Source: Galdieria partita
Lineage: Eukaryota > Rhodophyta > Bangiophyceae > Galdieriales > Galdieriaceae
NCBI GenBank assembly: GCA_025991245.1
Contig: BQMJ01000034.1
Location: 160,218-224,217 of the forward strand
Direction of reading: 5' to 3'
DNA: 64,000 nt
Under the pieces are notes generated by a model that searched no databases, had not been told where the DNA came from, and worked only from the letters and a program-made list of their open reading frames with translations. This document shows, in pieces, positions 45,860 through 59,362 of this stretch (positions are counted from its first letter, which is position 1; the number at the start of each line of letters is the position of its first letter). The translations under genes were made by a program, and so were the position numbers.

Positions 45860-48058
45860 TCATTTTTCCTTTTCCAACAAAACTCGAAATCTTTCAGAAA
45901 AGCCTTCACTACAAAGAAACTCAATATAGTCTGGCACTGATAAACTACCTTTGGCCTCCTTAAATGGTAATGGAGTAACATAAACAATACTTATGCAGTG
46001 TCGCCAATCAACACCTTTGGAATCCAACAAACGAAAATCTACAATCCTTCCAGAATCATTTTCTTCTAACGTGATGGTAAACTCTTCATTCAAAATCAAA
46101 CCAATCAAGTTTACTAACTGAGTCCTATATGATACTCTCACTCGTCTCCTCTTCTTATTACGTTTTTGGCCACCTTGGGAACTTGCCATTGATCCTTGTT
46201 TGCCTCCTGACCTACTAGTGGATAAGTTCGCCGATTCTAAAGTATTCCATGCGTCTTTCTTGAAAGCTGGCAAAAAAGAGTTTTCAATAGCAGCAGAGTC
46301 ACGATTATGGTTATAAAATGTAGATACAGATACTTGAAAAAAGTATATATGCCATTGAGAATTCACAATATCCACAAAAATATAGTCAAATCGAGGATAT
46401 CGCTCTGCCGGTAATATCCAACAGGAATGAGTAAACTTTTTCATGGGAGGATCAAATTCATCTCTAATCAACCGAACCCAGCTATGACAAGATAAACTCA
46501 ACTTCCTAAAAGGTTTGCTATCGGAACGGATAGTCACTTGTTCTGTTCTATTGATAAACCACAAAAAGAATAATTTTTCAAAAGTTTGCCCTCTTGTGCT
46601 TGGATCACTTCGATAACGTTCAAACAATTCAGCCAAGTAATTCTCAGAAGTATATCTTTCAAGGAAAGAGGATAACAAAATATCACGTGCAACGCTGTTA
46701 TAAAAGCGTAAGTAGATTCCGCTCACTACAACTAATAAACCTCGACTTGTATATGCCCCATCTGCAATAGTAATATTGGGTTTATTCCTATCCATGAATA
46801 GCTTATAAAGCATAGAATCAAAATCGCTCTTTTCTCTTCCAGCACTAAGTCCATCGAGATAACCATTGTGCTTTCTTATCAATCCAGAATATAAATTCGA
46901 GGTGAAGTGTATCTTTAGACTTTCGAAATTAGCATCAGGACGATCGTTGGCAAGAAACACCATTTTGGCTATCATTCTAGGCACCAACCCAGTAAGTTCG
47001 ACTACTTCATCTGAATGTTGACGAAGAATAGAGGGATAATCAGGTAAATCTTGCCACAAGTCAAATTCTTTGAAACTTAGCGGCTCCAAATATTGTTTGA
47101 TATCTTCATAACCACTAGGCAAAGTATCTTCAAACTGATGATGCTGTGAACCTGCAAGAAGAACTCCACAATAAGGCTATTCAAGTAAATGAAAAAGTCA
47201 TTATAACAAAAATGGAACATTACTTACTGTATTCATCACTTCAAAATCAGTGTAAAACTGAAAAAAATCCGACCATCTATTTATTTTATCACCAAACTTG
47301 CCCCAAAACGCATTATGTGCATCTACAATCAACATATTGCGTGGTGCAAGCCGCATCATAATACCTCGAATATCTGAAGCCAGAGATATATTTTTCTCTT
47401 TTATGGCAAAATAAATGACATCTTTAAGGGGAGCACCATTCAAAGAATCATAGTCACTTGTCGTGAAGCATGGCATTTCTTGTAGAATGTCTGCATTCAT
47501 AAAAAGCAACAATTGCAAGTAAAGAGAAACCATTTGAGAGATGTCGCCAATGTTCTTCAACCACGCCTCTGTGTTTCCAATATATTGCAGTGGAATCCTG
47601 CAATACCGAGAAAACACAGCAGCCATATAGAGCTCTACGCTCTTTCCTAGACCACTTGCTCCGGAAACTATGATCTGTTGGGGTGGAAGGTTGGGAGTTC
47701 TTACACCAAGACTTTCAATGTATTTATTCCACCTCTTGATAAACACTCGTCTCAGAAAGATTCTCGAAATATTACCAGAACCTGGCTGAACTGGAAAATC
47801 TTCCGCAAAATGCTTGGGAGAAAGCAACTGTGCTATGTCACGAAAACTTTCTTTCCCAGCTTTGAAGACTTTTCCTCCGACTTGTATTTTATCTCCAAGA
47901 ACTGACGCAAGAGTTTTGGACAAACACTCTTGTTGAAGATCAGGTAGGTTTGTCAGCCACACATTGCTAAACTTTTCGTCAATTTTTAGACCACCTTGAA
48001 ATATTTCTTCGTATCTAACAGACTCTCCGGATATATCTAAAGAAGTTTCATTTGTCAT
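45860..48058 (-). CDS. Crinkler-RHS-type NTPase + REase-like nuclease protein
   Basis: Exons 48058-47228 and 47176-45860 around a 51-nt phase-0 intron give 715 residues. The first module is a P-loop NTPase: Walker A GASGLGKS at residues 133-140, Walker B-like LIVDAH near 243-248 (the usual acidic residue after Asp is Ala). The STAND-like tail GYEDIKQYLEPLSFKEFDLW, then EVVELTGLVPRMI, is the pattern seen in Crinkler and trypanosome RHS proteins. The second module, residues ~475-715, has TFEKLFFLWF, RYPRFDYIFVDI and IYFFQVSVSTFYNHN, matching the Glu...Asp...Gln-x-Ser core of the restriction-endonuclease-like domain of that class, and a Lys/Arg-rich segment (KRNKKRRRVRVS) between. No signal peptide or ubiquitin-like header visible. 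Such proteins are often multicopy and subtelomeric. Function here is unknown; it could be an effector-like, anti-element or selfish-element protein. Confidence 0.75.
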
Positions 48059-48223
48059 CCTTGACGACAGACCAACAAACAATCAACAATCGAAAAACAA
48101 GTCGTGCAATTCAGCGACACAAATTTTACAATTTATCGAGCTGTATATAATTCCAAATTATAGATATACTTTGGAACTCAAACAAGAAATCTAGTGTTTC
48201 CTTATTTCATATAGAACATTGAG

Positions 48224-49340
48224 ATGGAGCTGTTTAGAGAAAGAATATTTGAAGTGATTTCAATCTTGAGAAAATGTTTAATGAAAGCATGATTTCTTCG
48301 CAGGACTTGAAAGATCAACTAAAAGCATTTGGTAAGGAAAATTTAGATACTGTGACACTTTTATACTTGTTTTCCACTCTTCCTTTTTCATCTGTTCCAC
48401 TGGTTGTTCTCATCTATCAAACAGACTATGTGGAGCTTCACTAGATTAAAGAAGCTCAACTGTCTACAGAAGAATCTTCACAGTGGAAGCCATCAAAGAT
48501 TAATATTCAATACAGACAAGAGAGAGATTCAACTCAATTTTTCCTTTCAAGACTGACAATTTGTCGTATATAGTCGAATATCATTGACTATATGTGAAAT
48601 TTGAACGATAAACTGAAAGTACCTCAACTATGCAAAATGACATCATGTATGGCTTAGTTTAAGATTTCCTATCACTTTATGAAAAAGGCAATGAAACATA
48701 CGAATTTATCAAAGCTTGCAACTTTCGTTACTTGTTGCAAGAAAAAAGTCTCATTCGAAATTTATTGATAGTATGATGTTCACAATTCTGAACTATAAGT
48801 ATTGAAATCTTTACGTCTCCTCCTTTGGGAACCCAAGTTTCAAAGGTTGAACAAGTAGGTTTGGTTTTATGTTTTGATATATTTTTGGACACTGTCAGAA
48901 CTTGAGTTTTGTCGAGACAGTGAAGTTTCTACCAAAATTGTTATAGATTTGATGTACTGTTTTCAGAGTAACTGTGAGATGATGTGAATGGAAATTCAAG
49001 CCGAGTTGGTACCTTGAAATCTTGCTTTGTGTCTTGCTAAAGTACTTTGTATACTTTAAAAATAACTCATTGAGTTGTTGTTGCTTTCTTCCCTTGTTGC
49101 ACTCTACAAGGCTAGAGCAAACAAGATCTTATCTTTGGAAGCAACGATTGTACAACTCTTGGAATCCTTTTAGGATGGTCGGTTGTTAACTGCTGAATTT
49201 TGTGAGACTATATATTATCATTGACTTTGCTTAACTCTGCCGTCTGCTTCAAAGTATACCTCCTAGAAAATCTCAGTCAAGTTGCTAGTACTAGTTACCC
49301 TCCATATGTCTAGGAATTCTTGATACCTGTTTCACAAAAT
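48224..49340 (+). pseudogene. Decayed gene of unknown family
   Basis: A patchwork of coding-like stretches interrupted by stops. From 48224: MELFRERIFEVISILRK, SSQDLKDQLKAF, ESSQWKPSKINIQYRQERDS, then near 48,635-48,770 DFLSLYEKGNETYEFIKACN. Near 48,900-49,160 comes LEFCRDSEVSTKIVIDLMY, then LALCLAKVLCIL and LVALYKARANKILSLEATIV. The helical leucine-rich tail recalls ARM/HEAT-type proteins, but I cannot name it. The many in-frame stops make it non-functional unless many introns are hidden. Confidence 0.45.
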
Positions 49341-52300
49341 TGAAAGACAGGGTAGAGTTTTACCGGTACGTTCAGCAACACAAGGATTGATTCACATTCC
49401 TCCCTAACGTCTTCTATGATAGCGTTACGACTATACATCAACCCATTCTAAGGTATGGGATAAACTCCCTTCTTGACAACTGTAATCAGCACTCTTTTGG
49501 AGTCCATATTTAACCCAACCACATATATAGCTGGACTTGTTGAAAACGTTTGATACACAAAACGTTAACCAAGTGTTTACAATTCAAACAATTTGGACGC
49601 TAACCATCTTAAAACTCAACGTGTTCTGTTTGGGCTTGTGAGATCAAAGAAAAACTCCTTGTCAACAACAAGTCGAATCCAATTCTACCTAATCTCCAGT
49701 TGTTTTCTGGTTACTTTCACTTGGATCAAGCAATCTGAATGAATTGTTGGGCACAAAAGTGAATCTGTTGAAACTCACTAAAAGGGTTGACTTTTTACTG
49801 TCTGTAAAAGAATTCCAATGAGACAACTCCCTCAACAAGAAAGAGTAGAGCGTCAACAGTCTTTTAAACTCTCTAGTGCAAGGTTCTCTTGAAAAATTCT
49901 CTACAAGTATACAAGAAACGATATGGTTTGTACCTTTTAAAGGCACCCTTTCATACGACCACCTTTCTAAGCTCTTCCAAACATTCTTTCATTGAAATTT
50001 GCTCGTTGGGAACAGTGGCTAAGTAGTTGTGTTATGCAACCCGTTTCAAAGTGGATAAATTCTGTTTATAAAAACTTTTTTGAGTATCAACGAGAAATAT
50101 CTTAAGAATGTACTAGAGAGCTTTTCTTTATTTTTGAAAATACTGTTGAAACCTGGGTTGTTTTGGTCGTAACTTTGTAGCCACTAGGTTTGAACTTTGT
50201 GGTTGATTACTCAGCGTCAGAGTTCAAAAGAGATTTATCTGCAGAAACACTGTCAAGGGAGAGATTGTTTACTATCGTAAAAGGGAGATTTTTTGAAAAA
50301 ACTACCATAGCTTTGTGAATTGTTGGTTCTTTAGATAAAAACAGTGTAAAAGAGGATAATTTTGTAGTAGTCGTAATCTTATCGGTACCTTTTGACCTGA
50401 ACGCATAGTTACGAAAAAGTTTATTTTCTTAAGATCAGCAAAACCATAAATTGAACCAAATTGATCATTTGGTAAATAAGAAAACAAGATTGTCCAAGAA
50501 TATATCAAACTTAGAGAACATATCCATGTTTAAAGCTGCTTTGGAAGATAGTTTGAATCCGAATTTGAAAACGCAATTCATTGAGTTTGGTCAATTACAC
50601 ATGCTCTATCTTTCCATTTCAGTTGTTCTATCGATATTCATGATATGTATAGATTGTTTGCAAAGAAATGAACATGGTAAAAGAAAGATGACTCGTTCAA
50701 GTAGATACTACTCAAAAATTATTTACTTGAATTATTCGGTTGATTGATAAATTTTGCTCAGAAGATCAAGAGTTCTAAAGAAAGTTGTTGGTTTTTAGGA
50801 CTTTGTATACTCAAAAGGCAATCAATCAACCGTTTCTTTTCATTCTACTTCACTTGTCAGTAAAACTCTCCTCCTCTTAAAACTCTTTCTGGTAAAAATT
50901 TGAAGTTTTGGCAGTATGTAAGAGAGTATAGAACAGAAAGAGGATACATTCATTTTTATTTCTCGAATAGTGAAAAGTTGCAAAAGTAACAACAAAAAAA
51001 GGGCCAAGAAGTTGCATAATAGAGATAATCATACTATACAAGGAGAATCTACTTAATTCAATTATTTTTAAAAAGTCAAAATTGAACAAGACAGTTATTT
51101 CATAAGAGTAGATGACGCTATGCCATTATGGACAGTTTTCATATATAGCTTTTATACAAAATAGAAAGAGTCAACAACTGATTCTTTATTTTCGCAATAC
51201 AATTATACAAAAATAGAATATGCGACACTTGGTTTATGTATTCAAGCAAATTGAGAAAATTGACTGGATTCTTTATCAACATATTTGTAGGTAACATACA
51301 AATTATATACATGTGTCACTTCCAGTATGTACTTAAACGTTTTGTTGATAATAGAAATACTCGACCATAATGTATAAACTCTGATCTGCACAAGTCTAAA
51401 AAGTCTTTGATACTGGTAACACAAAATTCACAGTCCTCCAAGTTGCAAACAGTTCAGAAAGACATTGATCAGCACAAGTGTTCACTCTACTTGTCGAAAT
51501 TTCTCTATGACAACTTAGCGACTGCACACCCAATCGTTCCAAGTTGTGGGAAACACGCTCTTCTTCTTGAAAGTGGTGGATTATACTTTCTTGAAATGAT
51601 TACTATCGACTAGAGCTGAATGTTCTCCAAATCAACTTGAAGCCAGTAAATCTCCAAGGTAAACAACAAAGGTGAGTTTATCCCACTATACAATGGCGGG
51701 CTTTACTCTCAGCGGTATGTCAACGATCATTCTAACACAACGGTTCTCTTTAAATAATGCAACGTTAGAGAATCAATAGTATTCTAGGTAAACCTTTGAG
51801 TGGAAGGTTCCTTTGAAAAGTGCTCACTAGGTACGTATGAAACTATATATGGCACTTTTGACGGTACTCGAAGAGCTCTTCAACATCACTTTTCCCAACC
51901 TTCCTTTTGTGATTGTTTTGCTTAGCTAACACAACTTTGGCTGTAGTTGCTTTGTTACCACGCGGTTTGAAGTGTATAAAGTTGTTCATTTTTAATGAAA
52001 CTTTAAATAGTTGAATTTAGAGAAGAACTTTTTAGTACGAAAAAAACTTTGAGGTTTTATGACTTTGCACTTTTTGAAATTCCAGCCAAGGCGCGGTTTG
52101 TTTTGGTCGTTTCCTGTCAACGACTCGGCTTGAACCTCAAAGTCGCTTCCAAATTCATGTCGAATGCAACGTTGGTTCTGTTCGAGAAATGTTGATCTTT
52201 AGTTTCTGGTCTGTTTGAAGACGTTGACCCTGCGGAGTAGTGGGGAACCAGTGGGCACAAAGGCTCCAAATAGTCTTTGACCTTGAATCCTTGTCCCGCA

Positions 52301-52792
52301 CTAGTTTTCCAATGTAACTTGGTTTTTCCAAGTGAATTGTACTACTAATTGTTGTCCTGTGAACAACAGAGGAGGACTCTCTCTTGTGGAACAATTGCCA
52401 AGATCGTTTGTAACAATCGGAGTATATTCTGAGTTGATTCTCTTTGGTTCTTCACAAAAACGATTCCTGTCATCGACAATTTTTGTCTATTGAGAATCTA
52501 TTGTCCAAATGGAGAGGGGAGGTTGTCTCGTGGCAACTCAACTGCGTAGTTCAACTGTGAGTTGCTGTTTCGAAAACGGACGTGAACCGAGTTTGTACAC
52601 CCACTTTGAAGCATCTTTACGTCGTTGCTTGTTAACCTTGTTTGACATGGTCATTGAAGGATGCAGATGTGCCCAAGACCACACGTTACATATGTTCAAA
52701 CTCAAGATTTGGGAGAAAACGACACTGTTTTAGAAAGGATACTGTTTGAATAGTATCCTTGTTGGCAGTTCAATAGCCCTGTCTTTCTTGTA
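49341..52792. other. Gene-poor zone with diverged coding-like fragments
   Basis: No intact gene. Two sub-regions are similar to each other: about 50,140-50,220 (GGTTGTTTTGGTCGTAACTT then GGTTTGAACTTTGTGG) and about 52,085-52,150 (GGTTTGTTTTGGTCGTTTCC then GGCTTGAACCTCAAAGTC). This suggests an old duplicated element. Minus-strand 49,946-49,689 is open for 85 codons and includes ELSHWNSFTDSKKS and NNSFRLLDPSESNQ, faintly like retroelement polymerase text, too weak to name. Plus-strand 52,509-52,733 is open for 74 codons without resemblance. I see no terminal repeats or target-site duplications. Confidence 0.4.
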
Positions 52793-53035
52793 GGGAAGCG
52801 CAATCAGCTATATAAGACACAACTACTATCAGTTGTAATCAGTAAGGCTGAGAAGCACAAAGTATACAAACTGACAACACAGAGACGAATTCATAAAGTC
52901 ATTGTCAGCGGTCTGCATTTTAAACAGCGATTCTTTTGGCAGATTGAATTTTTTTCTACTGAGCAACATTCCTATGTATGCACAAGATATTCCAGGATCT
53001 TCCTAGGCTATCAAGCGAAATGGAGCGAGAAATGA
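52793..53035 (+). pseudogene. Possible 3' remnant of another RHS-like copy
   Basis: An 80-codon open stretch without an ATG start: GKRNQLYKTQLLSVVISKAE ... QRRIHKVIVSGLHFKQRFFW. It can be laid against the C-terminal part of the intact gene (RVSYRTQLVNLIGLILNEEF ... SGRIVDFRLLDSKGVDWRH), sharing Y-x-TQL, the hydrophobic strand pattern and the W. Resemblance is modest and the flanks are not recognisable. Confidence 0.3.
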
Positions 53036-56000
53036 ATATTTTATTTTTGATACCCTTTTTTACTTGAACGATCGATCCTCATACTGGTGGAAGCCATTGC
53101 TAAAATTTTACTCACGTAGAAATCTAGAGTCAATGAATAAATATACGCTGAATTTCGTGATTAGTCACGTATACAAGAAGAAATCTACTCAACAATTGGT
53201 TTGTCATAATGTAAATGTCTGAATGGCAATGTATTGCTCTATTCAATTGATAATAAAAAAATACACATGACACTACTTTCCGTAATTGACAAATTGCCTC
53301 ATCATTTATACGGAAGCAAGAAAGACGTTTAGCCAACAAAATAAGACAAACATCAACTGTAATATGCATACAACAAAGTACTCATTGTAGAAGGAAAATA
53401 CTATTGATAAATAGCAAAGAAATTGAATTTTGGCAATTTGCATATATTTTAATCCAATCCAGGAGGGGAGACAAACGCAACGTTAGCCGCTATCAATCAC
53501 AAAAGTATCAACAGAGAGGCTCCAAAGAATCGACAAAAAATTCTTAAAACATGATAAAGACTAGAATTGACCATCCAAGCTTTACTAATCAATCAATCGG
53601 AATTATTCATGGTTGACAAAGCAGTGTCCAACGCAGTATAGCTATCACCTAACGACCAAAAAAGTAAATTCTCATATCGCTCTCTAAGAAAGCATAGTTT
53701 ATGAAGAACAACTACAAAAAGCTGCTTGTGAGACCAGAGTTTAAAAGAAAAGTTTCAAACAACCCAATATCGATCAAAACAATAAATAGAGATGCAGGAC
53801 AAGTGACATGAGAAGCCTTCATTGTGTTGAAAACATGTGCCACGGAAACTTATTGAAGACAACATGTACTTGTGAGAGTTTCCCATAGAATATTCAATTG
53901 AAAAGAGAAAAAGAAAACCAAAAATTTCTGGCAACAACAATATTAGCTCAAAGCAAACTACTCAGCCAAAACAAGGACAAACACAATCAAATTTCTAAAT
54001 TACAGGAAGTCTAGGAGAACAAAAAGTTTACGAATTTTATATAACCCAGTGGCGAATTAAAACAATTAGCAAAACATATAAAAGCGGACCATACAAAAAG
54101 TTCGGAATAAAATACATTAAAACTATAAAGTTGTCTATAATGCACAATGCTGAAATCATTTCCAATTGCACTGTGATGTGAAAGAGGAAAAAGATTAACA
54201 TAAAAAACATCTAAAGTAGTACCTGGAAAATATTACATATTCAAAAACCATACACACTCAACAAGAAGAAATGCAATTTTACAATGAAACCTTTTTCTTT
54301 ACAAGAGACTAAATTAGAAAGTGATATCTGTGAAAACAATTGTAGCAAATAACATATAGAACCTTAGTAGATTGTGCTGCAAATGAAAAACTTGTTGCAT
54401 TGTAGATTTTACTAGGCAGAATTAGAATCCAAGCTGGGTCGTTGGGAAATCCAGTAAGAAGTTATTTTAGTTCACATGAGGGTTCATTGATTCATTTTCC
54501 CTCACTTTCCTCTATTGCTTTTTGGTTGCCATGGGCTGTGTTTTGTTCTACGTAGCCAATTGTCGACAAAATTCAAAAATTTTTTGGAAATTTTTTTAAA
54601 GCAGATATTTGTGGAAAAATTTGTAGAAATTGGTTTGTATATACTAATTTGTGTTTTCTTGTTTCATATGAACTTTTTCACGATTAGCCAAGAGTAAGCT
54701 CCAATTGTCGAAAAAATGGATAGAGTGCTATTTATTTGTAAATATAAAAATAAGTAGTGGTCGAAATCAACAAAAATGGAGGAGTAAAAGAATCGAACTT
54801 ACCAAGCTCTTCTTTCATACTCCATTGTCCTCTGGAAAAGTTGAGGAAAGACCAGCGATTGATTCACAATCTCTATGGTGCATTTTTGCATAAATGACAT
54901 AGTTAGAAATTCTTGATCCAGTTTACAAGTAGACTAGAATATTTACAAGTAGAGCTTCTCCTGCAACCTCGCAACTGTCACAGTATTTCAAGTTGAGCCG
55001 TTAACAAAGACTGCTAGTCTCAAACTTGATCTTGTTTCCTATTAAAACGTAGAAATGAATATGTACCTCAGTAGAAGGCATCCATTTAATTTCTATTCGC
55101 CAAGTACCGATTTAAACGCTAGATAAGCATGAAAAGCAAAACGCATTGAAATTTCTTATGGTAATAATGGAAGAAATAGAATTTCGATTGGAGGAGTTCC
55201 GAAACAAAGAGTTTCAAATAGAAAATTCTAGAGAAAAGAGCTAGGAAGAAGCCAAAATATTATGTAATGCATAGTAAATGACTAAAAAAGTATTTAAAGC
55301 TAAGAAAACAAAGAAGAACAAATTGATTGTAGAGAAAACGAGTGAAAGTACAATATGACCAATAAGGAAGAATGCCACGCAGTGATATAATCTTCTAATA
55401 GTTATCGCGCAAAGTATAGACCAGGTAGACAGACAGCAACAAGAAAGAGGAAGAACAGCAGACATGATGAAATATTAATGTTTTCACTGTTAACTGCTTC
55501 TTTCAATTGAAAGCCTTTTTTATAGCATATGTATGGTATGGCTTAGCTTTGGTTCAATATGTATACCATCAACAAAGTAGTATTATAGTATACAAAGATA
55601 CTCACAGAATGAAATAAGGAGTGTACAATGATAATAAGAAAGTAAAACCCAGTTTTGTCAAATTGTCAAGTGATAGACAAGACAACATAAGGAAAACATG
55701 GGGCGAGCCAAGGTTGTACTTTTGAAACCACTGTCAGTGAATCGAAAAAGACTCTAATACAGTAGATCCCGAGTAATATGGTTGAAAAAAACGGAGCCAT
55801 TTAGTTTAGCAAGATTTCAAGTAAAGAATGAATTATGTTAGCTCCAAACCAATGAGAACGTTTCCCCAAAACAAGTACTAGAGAAAATTTATGATCAGTC
55901 AAAAGCGGTACAAATGCACTAGTATTTTAGAGGATGAAGATTTCATAGGCGAAATTGAATTGACACGAATGGATCAACAAACAAAACAAAACTTAAAACC

Positions 56001-58149
56001 TACCCAATATGAAAGTAACAAGGTAACTCAAAGTATGTGAATCACTAAATATTCTTTGTTTCATCACATTGGTTTCACGAGAACATAATTCATTGAAGGA
56101 AAGCACATGACGTATGTCATAGGACATTAGACAATTCTTTTTTTCTTAGACCGTTGTAACGTTTCTTTCTTTCGTACACTTATAGACTTATAAATGAACG
56201 ATACAGATAGCGATTTTGAAAATAACCCATAGAGAAGAGAAAGACAGCAAGAGAAATAGAATCTCTAGATTGAAGAATTCTCATATACTACTTGTCTTTA
56301 TTGAATAAGTATATCTCTAATTGTTTTCTTCAACGGACGTTGATCGCTAATGCAAAAGATAGTAAGAAGAATTGTCCAAAATGCATGTTCAACGAAAAAC
56401 CTACCTTATTCTCAGTCGGAAACAATTCAGTGCTTTTGTCAAATTGAAATACTTAAAAGAAATTTTATATATTTAAGAAGGAAAGAAACAAAAACAACAG
56501 GATGATTTCAAAGAACAAGAATCAAAATACAACAAACTCATGGAGGAAAGGTGCTCTTGAGAGATATGTTTCCCTACAAGCTGTTATTCAAAGCATAGTC
56601 AAACTGACATCAAGCATATAATGTCCAAGATGCTACAGAAAACGTTGAACTTTTGTGGCTAGATTGCAACTACTTAATTCATTTGAGGCCTTTTTATGAG
56701 AAGAGTGTGGCTTGCTTTGTCTTCATTATATATATCAACAGTACAATTCGTGTATAATATTATGCCGATCAACATAAAATAGAACACAATGGATCCAGTT
56801 ACCATAAGAAAGCAAAAATTTTTTTTTCAAAAAAAGTGTCTGATAAAAGATGCCACATAGTAACAACCAACAGTTGCAAGATTCTACTTTTCGAAAAACT
56901 GTCGCCTTTCAATATCGAAGACGACTATATTGAAACAAGCCATGCAATACGTTAGGTGTAAAAATTACCAGATTTAGATTTCGTAATATATCGAATTCAT
57001 AACCAAATTGCTCAGTTCCCCCCAAAAATTAAAAACTTCAATAAAAGTGAAACAAATGAAACAATTGGATATCGCTTACATGCAATACAAATACAACTGT
57101 GGGGGTGATTCCCAAAAGATTTTAAAGTAAGAATTACTTTGTCACTCGAGGTAAATTAGCAAATTCACAAAAATCTTCGAGAATGTTGACACAATTTCAC
57201 ATATATGTAGCCCAATCTAAACCACTTAACTTTATATTCTACTAGATTCTTTTACGACGATCTAGTGAATTGCGAAAAACACATGCCTTTTAGAAAAAGG
57301 AATGAAAAGTCGTGTGGTTTCAAATAAAAAATTTAACTGTTTTTTGTAAAATTATCTACGTTTCATTAGAAGAGCTAGAAAAATGTCGTCTCGAACAGAG
57401 TCTATAGAAAAAGAAAGAATTTAATAAGGTCGGCCCATGAAAAAATTGAAGAATTTCAATGCATAACTTGTCTTTTATGGCATCAGTATTCCTAGCTGTT
57501 CTCAGGGGTAGACAGTGGTGATAATGCGAAATTTAGTAAAAAGAAAAGTAGAACAAATTTGCATATAAAGAAGATCATTGTATTCTCACCTCGAACAGTT
57601 TAGTACATATGTGAAATAAAACCTAGAAAAGCTTCATTACACATTCAAGGATTATAAGACAGAAAACACAAAAGGAACAAAGATAGTAGTACTAGAAGAG
57701 AAAGGATAAAGAAAGTCAATGTTTTGAAATGTGAACAAAGAGCCTAAACGATGATTGAATCTTCTAATTCAGTCATTCTTATAAAATAACAATAGAACAA
57801 AAATCTATGGCATAAGAGTCCGCACATGAAAAACCAACAAATTGATTCGGAGTTTGACAATGTTGAGAATAGATAAAAGGCGGCCCGAAAAGTTTACCAA
57901 AATACAAAGTTTTGATTTTGAAAATCCAAGAATACCATAAGCATTGTTCATATTTTGCTAAATATGTATAGCGACACAATATTTCAAGTTAAGTGTACTC
58001 ACAGATTGAGACAAGCAGAACCTTTAGGCCGTTAGAAAGTAAAAACTACCTACCAATTGTTTACATTTTCAATAACACTGCAAGTAGAATACAATAAAGT
58101 GACCAAAAAACACTACTTAAATTTTGCTATCTAAGACAGATATTTCAAG
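53036..58149. other. AT-rich subtelomeric sequence without genes
   Basis: About 5 kb with no supportable ORF, no RNA gene and no simple repeat. It contains older, more diverged relatives of the distal repeat. A module beginning ATTGAAGAATT occurs at about 56,271 and 57,446 and again, better preserved, at 58,648 and 61,438. Each is followed by a similar CATCAG/CTTGTC-type context. The zone therefore looks like progressively decayed subtelomeric repeats. Confidence 0.5.
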
Positions 58150-59362
58150 ACGATTTTCATAGGGCAAGGTTCAACCATAGAGGTCTTGGTGAAACGATCG
58201 AAACAGAAGTTTCGACACTAACCAAATTGAACTATTATTATTATGTATGCACTGAAGATAGCAACGATCTTAATAAGAAACATCAATAAAGAAATATCAA
58301 TATCGTTACTAAGTAATACCCATACACACTAATATGAGAAGAGAAATTTGTGAGAAACATTACTGTGTCATTAATGCATAAAAAAGTTCAAGAATTTATA
58401 AAATTTATGACAATATTAAAAGAAAAAAGAAAACGATTTCAGCATTTCCGTTTCAGTTCTATTATATTGGCATTATGGAAAGGTATTGAAGAGAAGTTTA
58501 TGCAATGCATTAAAGGGGAATAGGCAATCTTTGCATTATAAGGGCTACACTTGTTTCTAAAGTTTATCGAAGGGACAATACAAATACCAATTTTATAGGA
58601 AGCCATAGAATAATAAGCATTTAAAGAAATAGAAACTTGAGAATACATTGAAGAATTTCCATGTACCACATGTTTCTTACATCATCAGTACTTTGAACCT
58701 GTACTCGTCCTGCAGATAATTGTCGACCGTGTGAAACGAAGTAAAAAAGTTACAGCAAACTGATCAGAGAGAAAAAATAGAATACTTTTGATGAAAGTGA
58801 ATTTAGTAAATAAACGACATTGAAATACAGAGGAAAAAATATTTTTTTTCTCATTGGAGGAAAAGTAGTACAAAGGATGGACAATCCTTGAAAACAACAA
58901 TGAAAGCAGTAAAAAACAAAGAAATGAAAATGTTAGTAGTGTCAGATTGCTCTACTGTTGCAACGACTTGTTCACGTACATGCTCGCGTCTTAGATTTAT
59001 GACACCAGAAGGGTACCATTCAAACGAATCACTTAAATTCTCGAAAAAAATACAAAAAACAGCAAAAATTTGTGAACTCCAAAAAAAATATGAACTAAAC
59101 GAGGAATGTAACAACTAAGTCTAGTTTCCAATCCAAAAAAAGCATAAACAAAGTGTAGCTTACAGGAAACCAACCTTGGTCAGTAGCACAACGAGAATAA
59201 AAAATGAAACACTACATAACTTTCTTTGTCAAAAAACATAAATAAGAAAACAGACATAAGCAATTTACTCCGCCCACTCCTACTTTGAGACTACTAGAGT
59301 GCAACGAATCGAAAAACAATGAATGTCCTGGCTGAAAGCAATAAGCATTTTTTTCTTATTTC

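Noticed and set aside
53130-55470. Isolated 60-80 codon frames in the AT-rich subtelomere
   Set aside because: Lengths are what is expected by chance given the accepted alternative starts, residue composition is that of random AT-rich DNA, and none is conserved in another repeat copy.
58888-59118. Plus-strand 76-codon frame in the subtelomeric repeat (VSDCSTVATTCSRTCSR)
   Set aside because: The equivalent in the distal repeat copy (about 61,690-61,880) is interrupted by a stop and indels, so it is not conserved as coding.
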